Source: Brevibacillus agri (GTDB lineage Bacteria > Bacillota > Bacilli > Brevibacillales > Brevibacillaceae). Taken from it: DNA of 64,000 bases. The position numbers and the translations under genes are program-made. The notes beneath the pieces were generated by a model that was not told where the DNA came from, searched no databases, and was given only the letters and a program-made list of their open reading frames with translations. Shown piece after piece: positions 36,101-45,097 of this stretch. The stretch spans positions 2,968,001-3,032,000 of the forward strand of contig NZ_CP026363.1 of NCBI RefSeq assembly GCF_004117055.1, in the 5' to 3' direction. Each line of letters begins with the position of its first letter. Position 1 is the first letter of the stretch.

Positions 36101-39100
36101 CCGCGGCTATCCGCGACATCTACCGCATCCACGGAAAAATCGACGGCATCATCCACGCAGCAGGCTTGCCGGGCAGCGGTCTGCTCGTCGACAAGGACGA
36201 AGCCGATTTTTCGGCCGCGCTCGCTGCCAAAATCAGAGGGACGCAGCATCTGCACGCGCTGACGCGGGAAAATCCGCCTGAGTTTCTCGTGCTGTTTTCT
36301 TCCATCGCGGCGGTGGTCGGCGGGATTTACTTGGGCGATTACGTCGCCGCCAATTGCTACCTGGATGCTTTTTCCGGCGTCGCAAGCGCGCCCACGCGAA
36401 TCATCGCGATCAACTGGACGACGTGGATGAATACAGGCATGGCGAAAAAGGCAGGAGCGAGCCTCGATGCTGCTTTTCGCTCCCTCTCGCCTCGCCGGGC
36501 GGTCAAAGCGTTCGAGCATGTTCTCCGTAAAAACTTGTCCAACGTCGTCATCGGGGAAATCAACACGGACAATGACTTGTTCTGGAACAGCAGCCTGCCG
36601 ATCGCGCTTGCCGCGGGGATTCGGGCGAAAATCAAGCTGCCGGAGGTCGAGATTCAGGTAGAGCTGACGGGCCGGGCGGATGGCGGCTATACCGAGCTTG
36701 AACGGCAGCTTGCGCAAATTTGGGGAAACGTCTTCCGGCTGCCAACGATTGATATACACGATCAGTTTTACGAACTGGGCGGAACCTCGATCATGGGCAT
36801 CAAGATCGCCAACCGGACTAACGAGCAATGCCAGGTCACCCTGTCGGTGCAGGATGTGTTTACGCATTTAACCATCCCGGACTTGGCCGAGTTTGTCTCG
36901 CAAAAACAACGGGAGCGAAGCGGGGAAGACGCTCCGCAGCAAAGAGAAGCAGCGCCAGACCAGCGGATCATGCCGCTGTCGCACGCACAGCGACGCATAT
37001 GGTTTTTGCAAAAGATGACCCCCGAGCTGGTCGCCTACAACTTGCCGTTTATTCGCACGTATGACATGGCCATTGACGTCGCGCTGTTGGAGCAGGCCGT
37101 CGCCTATCTCGCAGACAGACACGTGATGCTGCGCACGAGGTTCACTCTGCAAGACGGAAGTCCTGTGCAAGAAGCGCTGCCGAAGTACCGTCCGGAGATC
37201 CAGGTGATCGACGCGACGAAGCAGCCAGACCAGGCGCTTTTTGTGGAAAAAAGCATTCATGAGCAGAAAATGCAGCCGTTTGATCTGGAATCGCCTCCGT
37301 ACCGCATCTATTTGTACCAGCTTGCCAAGGAGCGCTTTTGCCTTTACGTCAATTTTCACCATGTGATTACGGACGGCTGGAGCATCGACATTTTTTACCG
37401 CGAGCTGTTTGGCATTTACCAGTCGCTTTTGCAAGAGCAGCCCCCAAGGCTGACCGAGGCGAAGCCCGATTACTTTGATTGGATTGCTGCCCAAAAAGAA
37501 TGGGAAACGAGCGAAGAGTTTGCCAAGCACGAAAGCTACTGGCTTTCCGAGCTTGCCAAGCCGTTGCCTACGCTGTCGCTGCCGACTGACAAAAAACGGC
37601 CGCCCGTCCAGACGTACAACGGTAGCTACCACAAGTTCGAAATCAGCGGAGCGCTTTATGAAACGCTCAAGCGCCACGTCGAGCAGCAGCAGATTACGTA
37701 CAGCAACGTTTTGCTGAGCGCCTACTTCCTGCTGCTGCACAAGCTGTCGCAGGACGACGAGCTGATCGTCGGTGTACCTACGGCTGGAAGAAACCAAAAG
37801 AAATGGGAAGAAGTAGTGGGGATATTCATCAACACTTTGTGCATTCGCCTTTCTTTTCAGGACGTCGCGACGTTTGCCCAGTTGCAGCATGCTGTCCAGC
37901 AAAAAGTGTGGGCGGCGATCGACAAAGCGCAATACCCGTTTGACCTGCTGGTGGAAAAGCTTAATCCCGAGCGTGATTTGGCGCGAAATCCCGTCTACAA
38001 CGTGCTGTTCCAGTTTTTTGACAAGCTGCATCTGGAAAACGACGGGATCAGCCAGTTTGAACTCAGTTGTCTCGCGAAGGAAGGCGATCAGCGGATCGAG
38101 ATTTCCTTTGAGTACAACTCGGACTTGTTTGCGGACAGCACGATCCGGCAGTTTGCCCGCTTTTTCCTGCACATTCTCGCGCAAGTGACGGAGCGTCCGG
38201 AAATGCCGATCAAAGAAGTGGCTTTGCTGACTGGCCCCGAGGCGGACGAACTGCTGCACCGTTTTCAAGGGGCGCACCTGGACTGGCCCGAGCCGCTGCC
38301 GCTCCACCAGCAATTTGAAGCCCAGGCGCAAAAAACGCCGCATGCGATCGCGCTGGTCTGCGAAGAGCAGCAGATGACGTATCAGACGTTAAACGAACAG
38401 GCCAATCAGCTCGCCTGGCTGCTCATCCGCAAGGGCGTCGGCAAACGCGTGCCCGTCGGCATTTTCGTCGACAGAGGTTTGCAGTCCGTCGTCGGCATCC
38501 TCGCTGTGTTGAAAGCGGGTGGCGCCTATGTGCCGCTCGATCCGGGCTATCCCGAGGAGCGAATCGCCTACATTCTCGCTCACAGCGGAGCCAGACTGCT
38601 TTTGACCGAAAATCGCCTGCTCGAAAAAGCCGGGCGGATCGGACAACAGCAGCAGGTCGACATCGTCAATCTGAGCGTGTTCCAGGAAGCAGCCGCGACG
38701 GAGGCCGCTTTCGAGACAACTGCCAATCCGCCGACGGAAAGCAGCGGCGCTGACTGGATGTATATCATGTACACCTCCGGCTCGACAGGCAAGCCAAAAG
38801 GCGTGCCGGTTACCCATGCCAACGTCCACAATTTTGTGGCGTGGAGCATCGCTGACTTCCAGTTGCGATCAGACGATGTATTCATGCTCGTCACGTCCAT
38901 CAGCTTTGACATCTCGGTCTTTGAAATCTTCGCCGCGCTGCTATGCGGAGGGCAGCTTTGCATCGTGACGCAAGAGCGGCTCCGGGATATGGACGGATTG
39001 CTCGCGTACATGGAGACGCAGCAAGTTTCGGTTTGGCATTCCGTCCCGAGCTTGATGGTACAGCTCACTACGTTTTGGAAAGCCAACAAGGAGCGGTACG

Positions 39101-40161
39101 GTCATTCTCCCGTGCTGCCAGCGCTCAGGCATGTGCTGCTGGGCGGGGAAGCGTGGAGCTTCGCCCTGGCGAAACAGGTGCGGCAGATGCTGCCGTTTGC
39201 CGACATTCGCAACATGTACGGACCGACCGAGACGACGATCTGGGTGTCCAGCTACAAGGTGGAGCCAGACGCAGACGCCCCTTATGGAGCTGTACTCATC
39301 GGCAAGCCGATTGCCAATAATCAAATCATCATTTTGGCTCCGGACGGCAACGTTTGTCCGCCGGGCGTGATCGGTGAAATCTACGTAGCAGGCCGAAATG
39401 TGACCAGCGGCTACTTCCAGGACGAGGAACGGACGAGACAAGCGTTCATCCGGCGAGCCAGCGGCCAGCTTTGCTACAAGACAGGCGATCTCGGTCGATA
39501 CTTGCCGGATGGCAACATCGAATTTGTCGGCAGAAAAGACCAGTTGGTAAAAGTGCGCGGCTACCGCATCGAGCTTGGCGAGATCGAGCATGCGCTCCGG
39601 GATGCCGCGCCGCTTCAGCAGATCGCCGTGACGACGGTAAAAGACGGGGAGACAAGCAAAATCGTTTGCTACTACACAGCAGACAGACCGCTGCCGATGG
39701 GCCAATTGAAGGAGTACGCGCGGAAAAAACTGCCGGAGTACATGGTTCCCGCCCAATTTTTCCATGTCGAGCGATTTTGGCTGACTCCGAACGGCAAGAT
39801 GGACTGGAAGGCAATGGAGCAACATTGCCAGCAGTTGGACGCGGGGCCTCTGTTTTCGGAAGTCCGGGACGACGTCGAGCAAAAGCTCGCGGAAATATGG
39901 AGCAGGCTGCTTGGCGCGCCTAGCATCGGGATTCACGACAACTTTTTTGACATCGGCGGAAATTCCTTGCTGATCGTGCAGTTGCAGGAAATGATTCAGA
40001 CGGAGCTGTTCCATGAGCTGTCGATTGTGGAGCTTTTCCAATATACGACGATCGAAAAGATAGCCGAACAGATCAAAAGAACGGCCGTGAACCGATCCAG
40101 CGTGGAAACGGGACAAAAAAGAGCGGAGCTGCGCAAAAAACGAAGAACGATGCGAAGCTAG
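33160..40161 (+). CDS. Hybrid PKS-NRPS: KS-KR-ACP-C-A-PCP
   Basis: 2333 residues. N-terminal docking helix, KS (33280-34560; NTACSSGL, EAHGTGT, NIGHT), no acyltransferase, KR (35845-36420; TGGTGGIG, DYVAANCY), ACP (GGTSIMG), condensation domain (36960-38200; HHVITDGWS), adenylation domain (38290-39820; TSGSTGKPKG, KTGDL) and carrier (GGNSLLI). The A-domain pocket reads by eye as DIFHLGMIW. It shares the outline of the Gly code but differs at two key positions, and I cannot assign the substrate. An insertion in the A domain (after SLMVQL, with FWKANKERYG) is unusual. It performs one ketide extension with ketoreduction and one amino-acid extension. Confidence 0.92.
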   Translation: MSSRKEMNDSILQLLKAGHLSQEMAVSILEKLNRHPERKSRQDIAVIGMACRFPGASSPQQFWDNLVQGVNSIGYFPEERLRDLSGFLPELEEMLESAHHQAGYLDQICCFDHSFFQIGQNEALAMEPYQRLFLETAYHALEDAGYGGARLKHSNTGVFVGLETAYQSHYRSLLQNEDISSLVGSLVGLLSNRISYFLDLRGPAFVLNTACSSGLVALHQACTALANNECEAALVGGVNLMVIPQVTGKLHDLETSDGRVKAFDKHADGTIWSEGITAVMLKPLAKAREDRDPIYAVIKGSGVNADGASNGLTAPNPDAETQLFLRTWEKAKIDPLSISYIEAHGTGTLLGDSIELQAINDAFQKSASRPHVCGIGSVKTNIGHTVAASGLASLIKVVLALRHKKIPATLHYQSPNPFLDPRNAAVEIVTELRDWKRGGTPLRAGVNSFGFSGTNCHVVVEEAPESDRPETETEAEPLPPVHLLTLSAKSKSSLAELLKAYHSYLQTHSSINLADLCYTANTGRGQYENRVAFVFQSIEELRQQLRVADLSGAEGAKDKGMYLFESAESSRDGSTPASSFAGLGEHAETDGDGWLTKASLEKLAEQYVAGMSIPWETVYRQPRQKLNLPVYPFEKIKIWPTADKKAQGPLPSASGTSGHASEAPAALPAAEQALYQRIQWVPAEPLSTQAQKRAKVLVITDSTDWGYELADAIATHSERVVHARLTTSYRQESATEYGLTCSQADFERLIRDTSEAAFSKVVFAVVKAPGLASDDAEQLLHALFFLTKALAKNRPAPSEIVLVGKNAQRVLPDDHTVQPEFAALFGMGKVIREEYSALPCKCIDFDDATPVSDIAAEALGSSGHYQIAYRSGQRYYPELAPLDLSAVGDSGLRFKEQGVYVITGGTGGIGLALAKHIAQHHRVKLVLISRSALPERALWDEFSQHEHDKQGRLLHHLQSLESNGSRVFTYSADVANRDEIAAAIRDIYRIHGKIDGIIHAAGLPGSGLLVDKDEADFSAALAAKIRGTQHLHALTRENPPEFLVLFSSIAAVVGGIYLGDYVAANCYLDAFSGVASAPTRIIAINWTTWMNTGMAKKAGASLDAAFRSLSPRRAVKAFEHVLRKNLSNVVIGEINTDNDLFWNSSLPIALAAGIRAKIKLPEVEIQVELTGRADGGYTELERQLAQIWGNVFRLPTIDIHDQFYELGGTSIMGIKIANRTNEQCQVTLSVQDVFTHLTIPDLAEFVSQKQRERSGEDAPQQREAAPDQRIMPLSHAQRRIWFLQKMTPELVAYNLPFIRTYDMAIDVALLEQAVAYLADRHVMLRTRFTLQDGSPVQEALPKYRPEIQVIDATKQPDQALFVEKSIHEQKMQPFDLESPPYRIYLYQLAKERFCLYVNFHHVITDGWSIDIFYRELFGIYQSLLQEQPPRLTEAKPDYFDWIAAQKEWETSEEFAKHESYWLSELAKPLPTLSLPTDKKRPPVQTYNGSYHKFEISGALYETLKRHVEQQQITYSNVLLSAYFLLLHKLSQDDELIVGVPTAGRNQKKWEEVVGIFINTLCIRLSFQDVATFAQLQHAVQQKVWAAIDKAQYPFDLLVEKLNPERDLARNPVYNVLFQFFDKLHLENDGISQFELSCLAKEGDQRIEISFEYNSDLFADSTIRQFARFFLHILAQVTERPEMPIKEVALLTGPEADELLHRFQGAHLDWPEPLPLHQQFEAQAQKTPHAIALVCEEQQMTYQTLNEQANQLAWLLIRKGVGKRVPVGIFVDRGLQSVVGILAVLKAGGAYVPLDPGYPEERIAYILAHSGARLLLTENRLLEKAGRIGQQQQVDIVNLSVFQEAAATEAAFETTANPPTESSGADWMYIMYTSGSTGKPKGVPVTHANVHNFVAWSIADFQLRSDDVFMLVTSISFDISVFEIFAALLCGGQLCIVTQERLRDMDGLLAYMETQQVSVWHSVPSLMVQLTTFWKANKERYGHSPVLPALRHVLLGGEAWSFALAKQVRQMLPFADIRNMYGPTETTIWVSSYKVEPDADAPYGAVLIGKPIANNQIIILAPDGNVCPPGVIGEIYVAGRNVTSGYFQDEERTRQAFIRRASGQLCYKTGDLGRYLPDGNIEFVGRKDQLVKVRGYRIELGEIEHALRDAAPLQQIAVTTVKDGETSKIVCYYTADRPLPMGQLKEYARKKLPEYMVPAQFFHVERFWLTPNGKMDWKAMEQHCQQLDAGPLFSEVRDDVEQKLAEIWSRLLGAPSIGIHDNFFDIGGNSLLIVQLQEMIQTELFHELSIVELFQYTTIEKIAEQIKRTAVNRSSVETGQKRAELRKKRRTMRS

Positions 40162-40190
40162 GGAGCCGTTTGGGGGAAAGGAAAATCGGA

Positions 40191-43100
40191 ATGGAAAATG
40201 CACATGCGCCAAGCGAGAAAATCGCGATCATCGGCATGGCGGGAAAATTTCCGCAAGCCGAAAATATTCGTAAGTATTGGAACAACCTGGTGGACGGCGT
40301 AGAAGGAATCCGCTTTTTCACAAAAGAGGAGCTGTTGGAGTCGGGCGTAGACCCGGCTCTGCTCGCTCGGCCGGACTACGTCCCCGCTTGCGGTCAACTG
40401 GCAGGGATCGAATGGTTCGATGCAGCCTTTTTCCACTATACGCCGCGGGAAGCCGAGATTATGGATCCGCAGCAACGGCTGTTTCTGGAAGCTGCCTGGA
40501 ATGCCCTCGAAGATGCCGGACAAAGCGTGTCGCAGCTTGAGGGTGCGGTGGGCGTGTTCGCCGGAATCGGCGCGAACAAATATGTGACGCATGTGGTCAG
40601 TCGCCCCGACTTGTTGCGCATTTTGGACCATCGCCAAATCGAGGTCGGAAACGACAAAGACTTTTTGACGACGCGGGTTTCCTACAAATTGAATTTGACT
40701 GGCCCGAGCTTTTCCGTTCAGACGGCTTGCTCCTCCTCGCTGGTGAGCGTGCATCTGGCGTGCCAGAGCCTGCTGAACGGGGAGTGCGACATGGCTCTGG
40801 CAGGAGGCGTGTCCGTCCAGTTTCTCGACAAGCACGGCTATTTGTACAAGCAGGGGGGCATCGAATCGCCGGACGGACATTGCCGCTGCTTCGATGAAAA
40901 AGCGGAAGGGACCGTCTTCGGCGACGGCGTGGGCGTCGTTGTGCTCAAAAGGCTGGACGAGGCGCTGCAAGACAAGGATCATATCTACGCGGTCATTAGC
41001 GGTTCGGCCATCAACAACGACGGCGCAGGCAAAGTCGGATACACCGCGCCTGGATTCGAGGGCCAGATTCAAGTCATTTCCGAAGCGATGGAAGTGGCCG
41101 GAGTGACTCCGCACGAGATCGGGTATGTGGAAGCGCACGGCACGGGGACGAAGCTGGGGGACCGGGTAGAGATTGCCGCCCTCAAGGAAGTGTTCAAGGA
41201 GCGCGATCCGGCCGATCCGTGTTACATCGGCTCGGTCAAGGCGAATGTGGGGCATTTGAACACCGCTTCCGGCATCGCGGGCCTGATGAAGACCGTTCTC
41301 GCCATCCACCACGAAACGATTCCGCCGCTCTTGCACCTGCAAAAGCCGAATCCGCAGCTCGAATTGGAAAACAGCCCGTTCCGCTTGAATAACACCCCGG
41401 TAAGGTGGCAGGCGGATTCGGGAAAAAGAGTGGCAGGCGTCAGCTCTTTTGGCATCGGCGGGACCAATGCGCACGTCATTGTCGAAACGGCTCCAAAGAC
41501 GCCCGCCCTAGAAGCGGCGAGCGAGTGGAATCTGCTGGCGATTTCGGGGAAAACCAGTGCGGCGAGACAGCGAAACTATGAAAATGTGCTGGCTTATCTC
41601 CGCGAGAATCCCGAGGCAAGCTTGTCGCAAGTCGCCTACACGCTGCAAACGGGCCGGGAGCATTTCGATTTTCGCGGGATCGTCCTGTGCCACACGGAAG
41701 AGGCGGTTGCCCATCCGGATGCGCTGCGGCTTGTTTGCAGCGAAACGGAGGAAAGCGCGGAAAAGAAAGCGGTCGTCTTTGTCTTTTCCCCGGCGGGAAT
41801 CGCGTGTGGAAGCACGGCCCGCGACTTGTATCGGCAGTTCCCTTTCTTCCGCGAGCAGATGGACCAATGCTTCCGGTTCGTGGAGCGGGTGCTGCGGCTG
41901 GATGCCAAAACATGGCTGGAAAACGATTCGCCCCATGGCCCAATCGCCCAATTCATCCTGGAATACTCGCTGGCGCAGCTATGGCGTCACTGGGGAGTGA
42001 CACCAAAAGCGCTGGCAGGAGATTGGCTCGGAGAATACGTCAGCGCGTGTCTCGCAGGCGTTTTGGCTTGGGAAGACGCTTTGAAGCTGCTCTGTTTCCG
42101 TGGGGACTGTGCTTATGCCATCGCGCTTGGCAAACCGGGCATTCCGTTTTTGTCGAACAGAAGCGGCACGTGGATCACCGAGGAGCAGGCCAGCTCCATG
42201 GACTATTGGCGGGAGCTGGTCAGCTTTTCCGGTCAAGGGGTGGATGTGGCTAGCTTGCCTGTGCTCTCCCATGTGCAAAAGCCGGTATTTCTCGAAGTCG
42301 GCCCAGGGAAAACGCAGCTTGAACGGCTGGCAGCAAGCGAACGGTTCCGTTCCGCGCCATTGCTGCCGTCCTTGCCCGCCCCCGGAGAAAACGAATCGGC
42401 CTGCAAGACGATGCTCGCTTCGTTAGGGCGACTGTGGCTGTACAAGGCGAACATCCGCTGGAAAAACGTCCATGCGCCAGCGCACCCGAGCCGCCTCCCG
42501 CTGCCGACCTACGCTTTTGAACGGAAGTATTACTGGATTGAGCGGGCGTTCGCTGCGCCTGCGGAGACGCTTGGCAATGAAAAGCGTCTGCCTCCCTCTA
42601 CGCTCCTGATAAGACAGGGCGGCGAGTTCATCCAGGACGGCCAGGCCAGCTACACGTTACAAGCGCACCAGATGCGGCAAGTAGAAGAGTTGTTGGCGAG
42701 CTTTGCTGCTGATTCTCCCGGAGAAAAGCTCGCACCGCTCGCCAGCGCTTCGGCTTCCGCTCCGGCCACCGAGCAGCAGCCGCGCAATCAGCGTCAGGAG
42801 GACATGGCTTCGTGGCTGTGCACAATTTTGGAGGAGTTGCTCGGAAAAAGCCCGATCAGTGTGGCAGACGACTTTTTTGACCTGGGCGGCGATTCCGTGA
42901 CGGCCATCCAGTTCGCTTCGCGTCTGAAAGAACATCACATTGAGATTGCCTCCGATCTGCTGTTTGATTACCCGACGATGGAGGAGCTGGCGCGGCAGAT
43001 TCGGCTGGGGAGCGACAGCAAGCCGTCCACGGAAGCATTGGCGGGGGATCACCCGACGATGGAGGAGCAGCAGGCGCGGCAGGTCGGGCGGGAAAGCGAC

Positions 43101-44585
43101 AGCCAATCAACCACAGGAGCATTGGCGGCAGATGACCCGACGCAGGAGCAACAGGCGCGGCAGATCAGCCTGGAAAGCACCAGCCAGCCATCCGCCCCAA
43201 GCACGCTGTTCTACAACGTCGACCAGGCCGACCAGGAGATTTTACTGCGTACAGTGGATACACGGGAAGTCGAAAGCGTCTATCCGCTCACCTTCATGCA
43301 GTTACTGGTCCTGAACCACAACATTTTGCACGCGCGGCAAGGCACGGTCAGCCTGCTCGCGTTCCCGATTGCAGAGGAGCTTAGGCTTGACCATTTCCGA
43401 CTGGCCTGGCAGCGGGTTATCGACCGCCATTCCGTGCTGCGGACTGGATTCATCTGGAGAAAAATATCGCATCCGGTTCAATTCGTGAAAAGGCATGTCG
43501 ACGTTGCCATCGACGTGCTGGACTGGACGAAGCTGTCTGCGGACGAGCAAAAGCAAGCTTTGGCCGAATGGATCGCGCAGGAACGGCAAAAGAGCTTCAA
43601 GGTGGACGAAGTTCCGCAAATGCGGTTTCAGCTCATCCAATACGACAAGGCAAGCTACCAGTTTGTCTGGACGTATCAACATTCCTTGTTTGACGGCTGG
43701 AGCATGAATCTCATTTTGCAGGAAGTGTGGGCGAACTATCAGCTCGGCGAAGCGCTCATCCGCGAGCCGCAGACGCCCGCGACGCCTTTCCTCGATTATG
43801 TCAAGTGGCAAAAAAGGCAGGACGACCAGGAAGCGCGGCAATTTTGGACAGGGGAGCTGGGGCCGTTCCGCTATCGCGAACAGCTTGTGCCGACGACACC
43901 GAGCCAGCGCAGCGGCTATGTAAGCGCCGTGAAAAGTGTTGCTCTGGCACAAGACGAGGTCTATACTGTAAGAGAATTTTCCAGAAAGAACCAAATAACG
44001 CTAAATACGGTAGTCTTGGGCGCGTGGGGCTTGGCGCAGGCGCGACTGCTCGAACAGCGCGACGTCCTGATCGGGCTGATGACATCGGGACGCGTCCCGG
44101 AAATCGGGCAAATGGACAAAATGGTCGGACTGTTTACCAACAGCTTGCCCGTCCGGCTGACCTACAACGACGCGGACCAGGTCAAAGAGTGGTTTGTCGC
44201 CTTGCAGAAAAAAATCGTGCGCATTCGCCGCTACGAGCATATTACGTTGCAGCAAATGGCGCAGTGGTCGCAAATTCCGCTCGATTTTTTGCAAACCGTC
44301 ATCAATACGCGCAGCCTGGTTTATACGCACTTTCCGTTCCAGACGCAAGCTGGCGAGCAAAAGCCGTTTCAGGCAAAGAGCAGCGGGCAGCTTCACCTTC
44401 CGCTGCGCCTGTTTGTCAACCCGTCCGAGGACCGCTTCACGCTCCGGGCGGAATACGACAGCAGTCAATTTGCCCACGATGCGGTCGCGCAACTGCTGGA
44501 GGAAGTAAAACGTCTGGTAGTGGCCGTCCCGCGAGCTGACGGGATTGCCGATTTGTGGGCAGAGGCAAAAAATCAGATGAAGTAA
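40191..44585 (+). CDS. PKS-NRPS: KS-[inactive AT relic]-ACP-repeat linker-C
   Basis: 1464 residues. The KS (40220-41500; QTACSSSL, EAHGTGT, NVGHL) is unlike the other KSs of the cluster and looks like the cis-AT kind. It is followed by an acyltransferase relic (41770-42540). Flanks such as RDLYRQFPFFREQMDQC, ILEYSLAQLWRHWGV and FLEVGPGKT align, but the nucleophile motif GHSLGE reads GDWLGEY (Trp codon 42024-42026), the GQGSQ start is gone and roughly 100 residues of the small subdomain are missing. Next come an ACP (GGDSVTA), about 75 residues of imperfect tandem repeats, and a terminal full-length C domain with QHSLFDGWS, where the first His of HHxxxDG is Gln. ATG 40191 follows GGGGGAAAGGAAAA. 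Confidence 0.9.
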   Translation: MENAHAPSEKIAIIGMAGKFPQAENIRKYWNNLVDGVEGIRFFTKEELLESGVDPALLARPDYVPACGQLAGIEWFDAAFFHYTPREAEIMDPQQRLFLEAAWNALEDAGQSVSQLEGAVGVFAGIGANKYVTHVVSRPDLLRILDHRQIEVGNDKDFLTTRVSYKLNLTGPSFSVQTACSSSLVSVHLACQSLLNGECDMALAGGVSVQFLDKHGYLYKQGGIESPDGHCRCFDEKAEGTVFGDGVGVVVLKRLDEALQDKDHIYAVISGSAINNDGAGKVGYTAPGFEGQIQVISEAMEVAGVTPHEIGYVEAHGTGTKLGDRVEIAALKEVFKERDPADPCYIGSVKANVGHLNTASGIAGLMKTVLAIHHETIPPLLHLQKPNPQLELENSPFRLNNTPVRWQADSGKRVAGVSSFGIGGTNAHVIVETAPKTPALEAASEWNLLAISGKTSAARQRNYENVLAYLRENPEASLSQVAYTLQTGREHFDFRGIVLCHTEEAVAHPDALRLVCSETEESAEKKAVVFVFSPAGIACGSTARDLYRQFPFFREQMDQCFRFVERVLRLDAKTWLENDSPHGPIAQFILEYSLAQLWRHWGVTPKALAGDWLGEYVSACLAGVLAWEDALKLLCFRGDCAYAIALGKPGIPFLSNRSGTWITEEQASSMDYWRELVSFSGQGVDVASLPVLSHVQKPVFLEVGPGKTQLERLAASERFRSAPLLPSLPAPGENESACKTMLASLGRLWLYKANIRWKNVHAPAHPSRLPLPTYAFERKYYWIERAFAAPAETLGNEKRLPPSTLLIRQGGEFIQDGQASYTLQAHQMRQVEELLASFAADSPGEKLAPLASASASAPATEQQPRNQRQEDMASWLCTILEELLGKSPISVADDFFDLGGDSVTAIQFASRLKEHHIEIASDLLFDYPTMEELARQIRLGSDSKPSTEALAGDHPTMEEQQARQVGRESDSQSTTGALAADDPTQEQQARQISLESTSQPSAPSTLFYNVDQADQEILLRTVDTREVESVYPLTFMQLLVLNHNILHARQGTVSLLAFPIAEELRLDHFRLAWQRVIDRHSVLRTGFIWRKISHPVQFVKRHVDVAIDVLDWTKLSADEQKQALAEWIAQERQKSFKVDEVPQMRFQLIQYDKASYQFVWTYQHSLFDGWSMNLILQEVWANYQLGEALIREPQTPATPFLDYVKWQKRQDDQEARQFWTGELGPFRYREQLVPTTPSQRSGYVSAVKSVALAQDEVYTVREFSRKNQITLNTVVLGAWGLAQARLLEQRDVLIGLMTSGRVPEIGQMDKMVGLFTNSLPVRLTYNDADQVKEWFVALQKKIVRIRRYEHITLQQMAQWSQIPLDFLQTVINTRSLVYTHFPFQTQAGEQKPFQAKSSGQLHLPLRLFVNPSEDRFTLRAEYDSSQFAHDAVAQLLEEVKRLVVAVPRADGIADLWAEAKNQMK
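42966..43200 (+). repeat. In-frame tandem repeat in the ACP-C linker
   Basis: Three imperfect copies of 24-28 codons, each starting D-x-P-T and containing a Q-A-R-Q or L-A-R-Q core and a Ser-rich tail (DYPTMEELARQI, DHPTMEEQQARQV, DDPTQEQQARQI). The first copy is the last helix of the ACP, so the linker grew by duplicating the ACP end. Copy number may vary between strains. Confidence 0.85.
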
Positions 44586-44617
44586 GGCGCATGCCACGTA
44601 GGAGAATGATAAACGCT

Positions 44618-45097
44618 ATGAGAATTGCAATCGTAAACGGACCGAACATGAACCTGCTCGGATTGCGGGAAACCGCGATTTACGGAACCGTCACCTGGAA
44701 GCAAATCGAGGACAGGCTGTACAGGCTGGCGGGCGAGCTGCAAGTGGATGTCCTCTTTTTCCAATCCAACCACGAAGGCGAAATCGTCGACTTTTTTCAG
44801 CAGCAACTGCACGACCTGGACGGCGTGGTGCTGAATCCGGCGGGATTTTCCAAGACCGGTTACTCGATACTCGACGCGCTGGCCGCAGTCGGCGTTCCCT
44901 ATATCGAGGTGCACATGTCCAACATTTTTGAACGGGGCGGCTGGCATGCCGAATCAATTTTCTTCGCCAACGCTGTGGGCCACGTGATCGGCTTGAAGGC
45001 CAATGTGTACGAGCTTGGCTTGCGAGGGATCGCGCAGTACGTAAAAGAGCAGCGAACATCGATCAGTGGGAAGGAATGGAGAACGGGTGCACATTGA
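44618..45097 (+). CDS. Type II 3-dehydroquinate dehydratase homologue (aminoDHQ dehydratase, RifJ-like)
   Basis: 159 residues with the AroQ fold motifs: GPNMNLLGLRE with the active Arg and Tyr in AIYG, FQSNHEGEIVD and IEVHMSNIFER. In AHBA biosynthesis such an enzyme dehydrates 5-amino-5-deoxy-3-dehydroquinate, and the AHBA synthase gene downstream makes that role likely. It is divergent: the segment NPAGFSKTGYSILDAL stands where housekeeping enzymes read N-P-G-A-Y-T-H-T-S, so the catalytic His appears to be Lys. ATG 44618 fits the family start; GGAG lies 13 bases upstream and 44606 is an in-frame alternative. The end overlaps the UvrA-like gene. Confidence 0.85.
   Translation: MRIAIVNGPNMNLLGLRETAIYGTVTWKQIEDRLYRLAGELQVDVLFFQSNHEGEIVDFFQQQLHDLDGVVLNPAGFSKTGYSILDALAAVGVPYIEVHMSNIFERGGWHAESIFFANAVGHVIGLKANVYELGLRGIAQYVKEQRTSISGKEWRTGAH

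Noticed and set aside
42966..43200. CRISPR-like direct repeats
   Set aside because: The units are in frame, diverged, have no spacers and continue the ACP helix; they are coding repeats.
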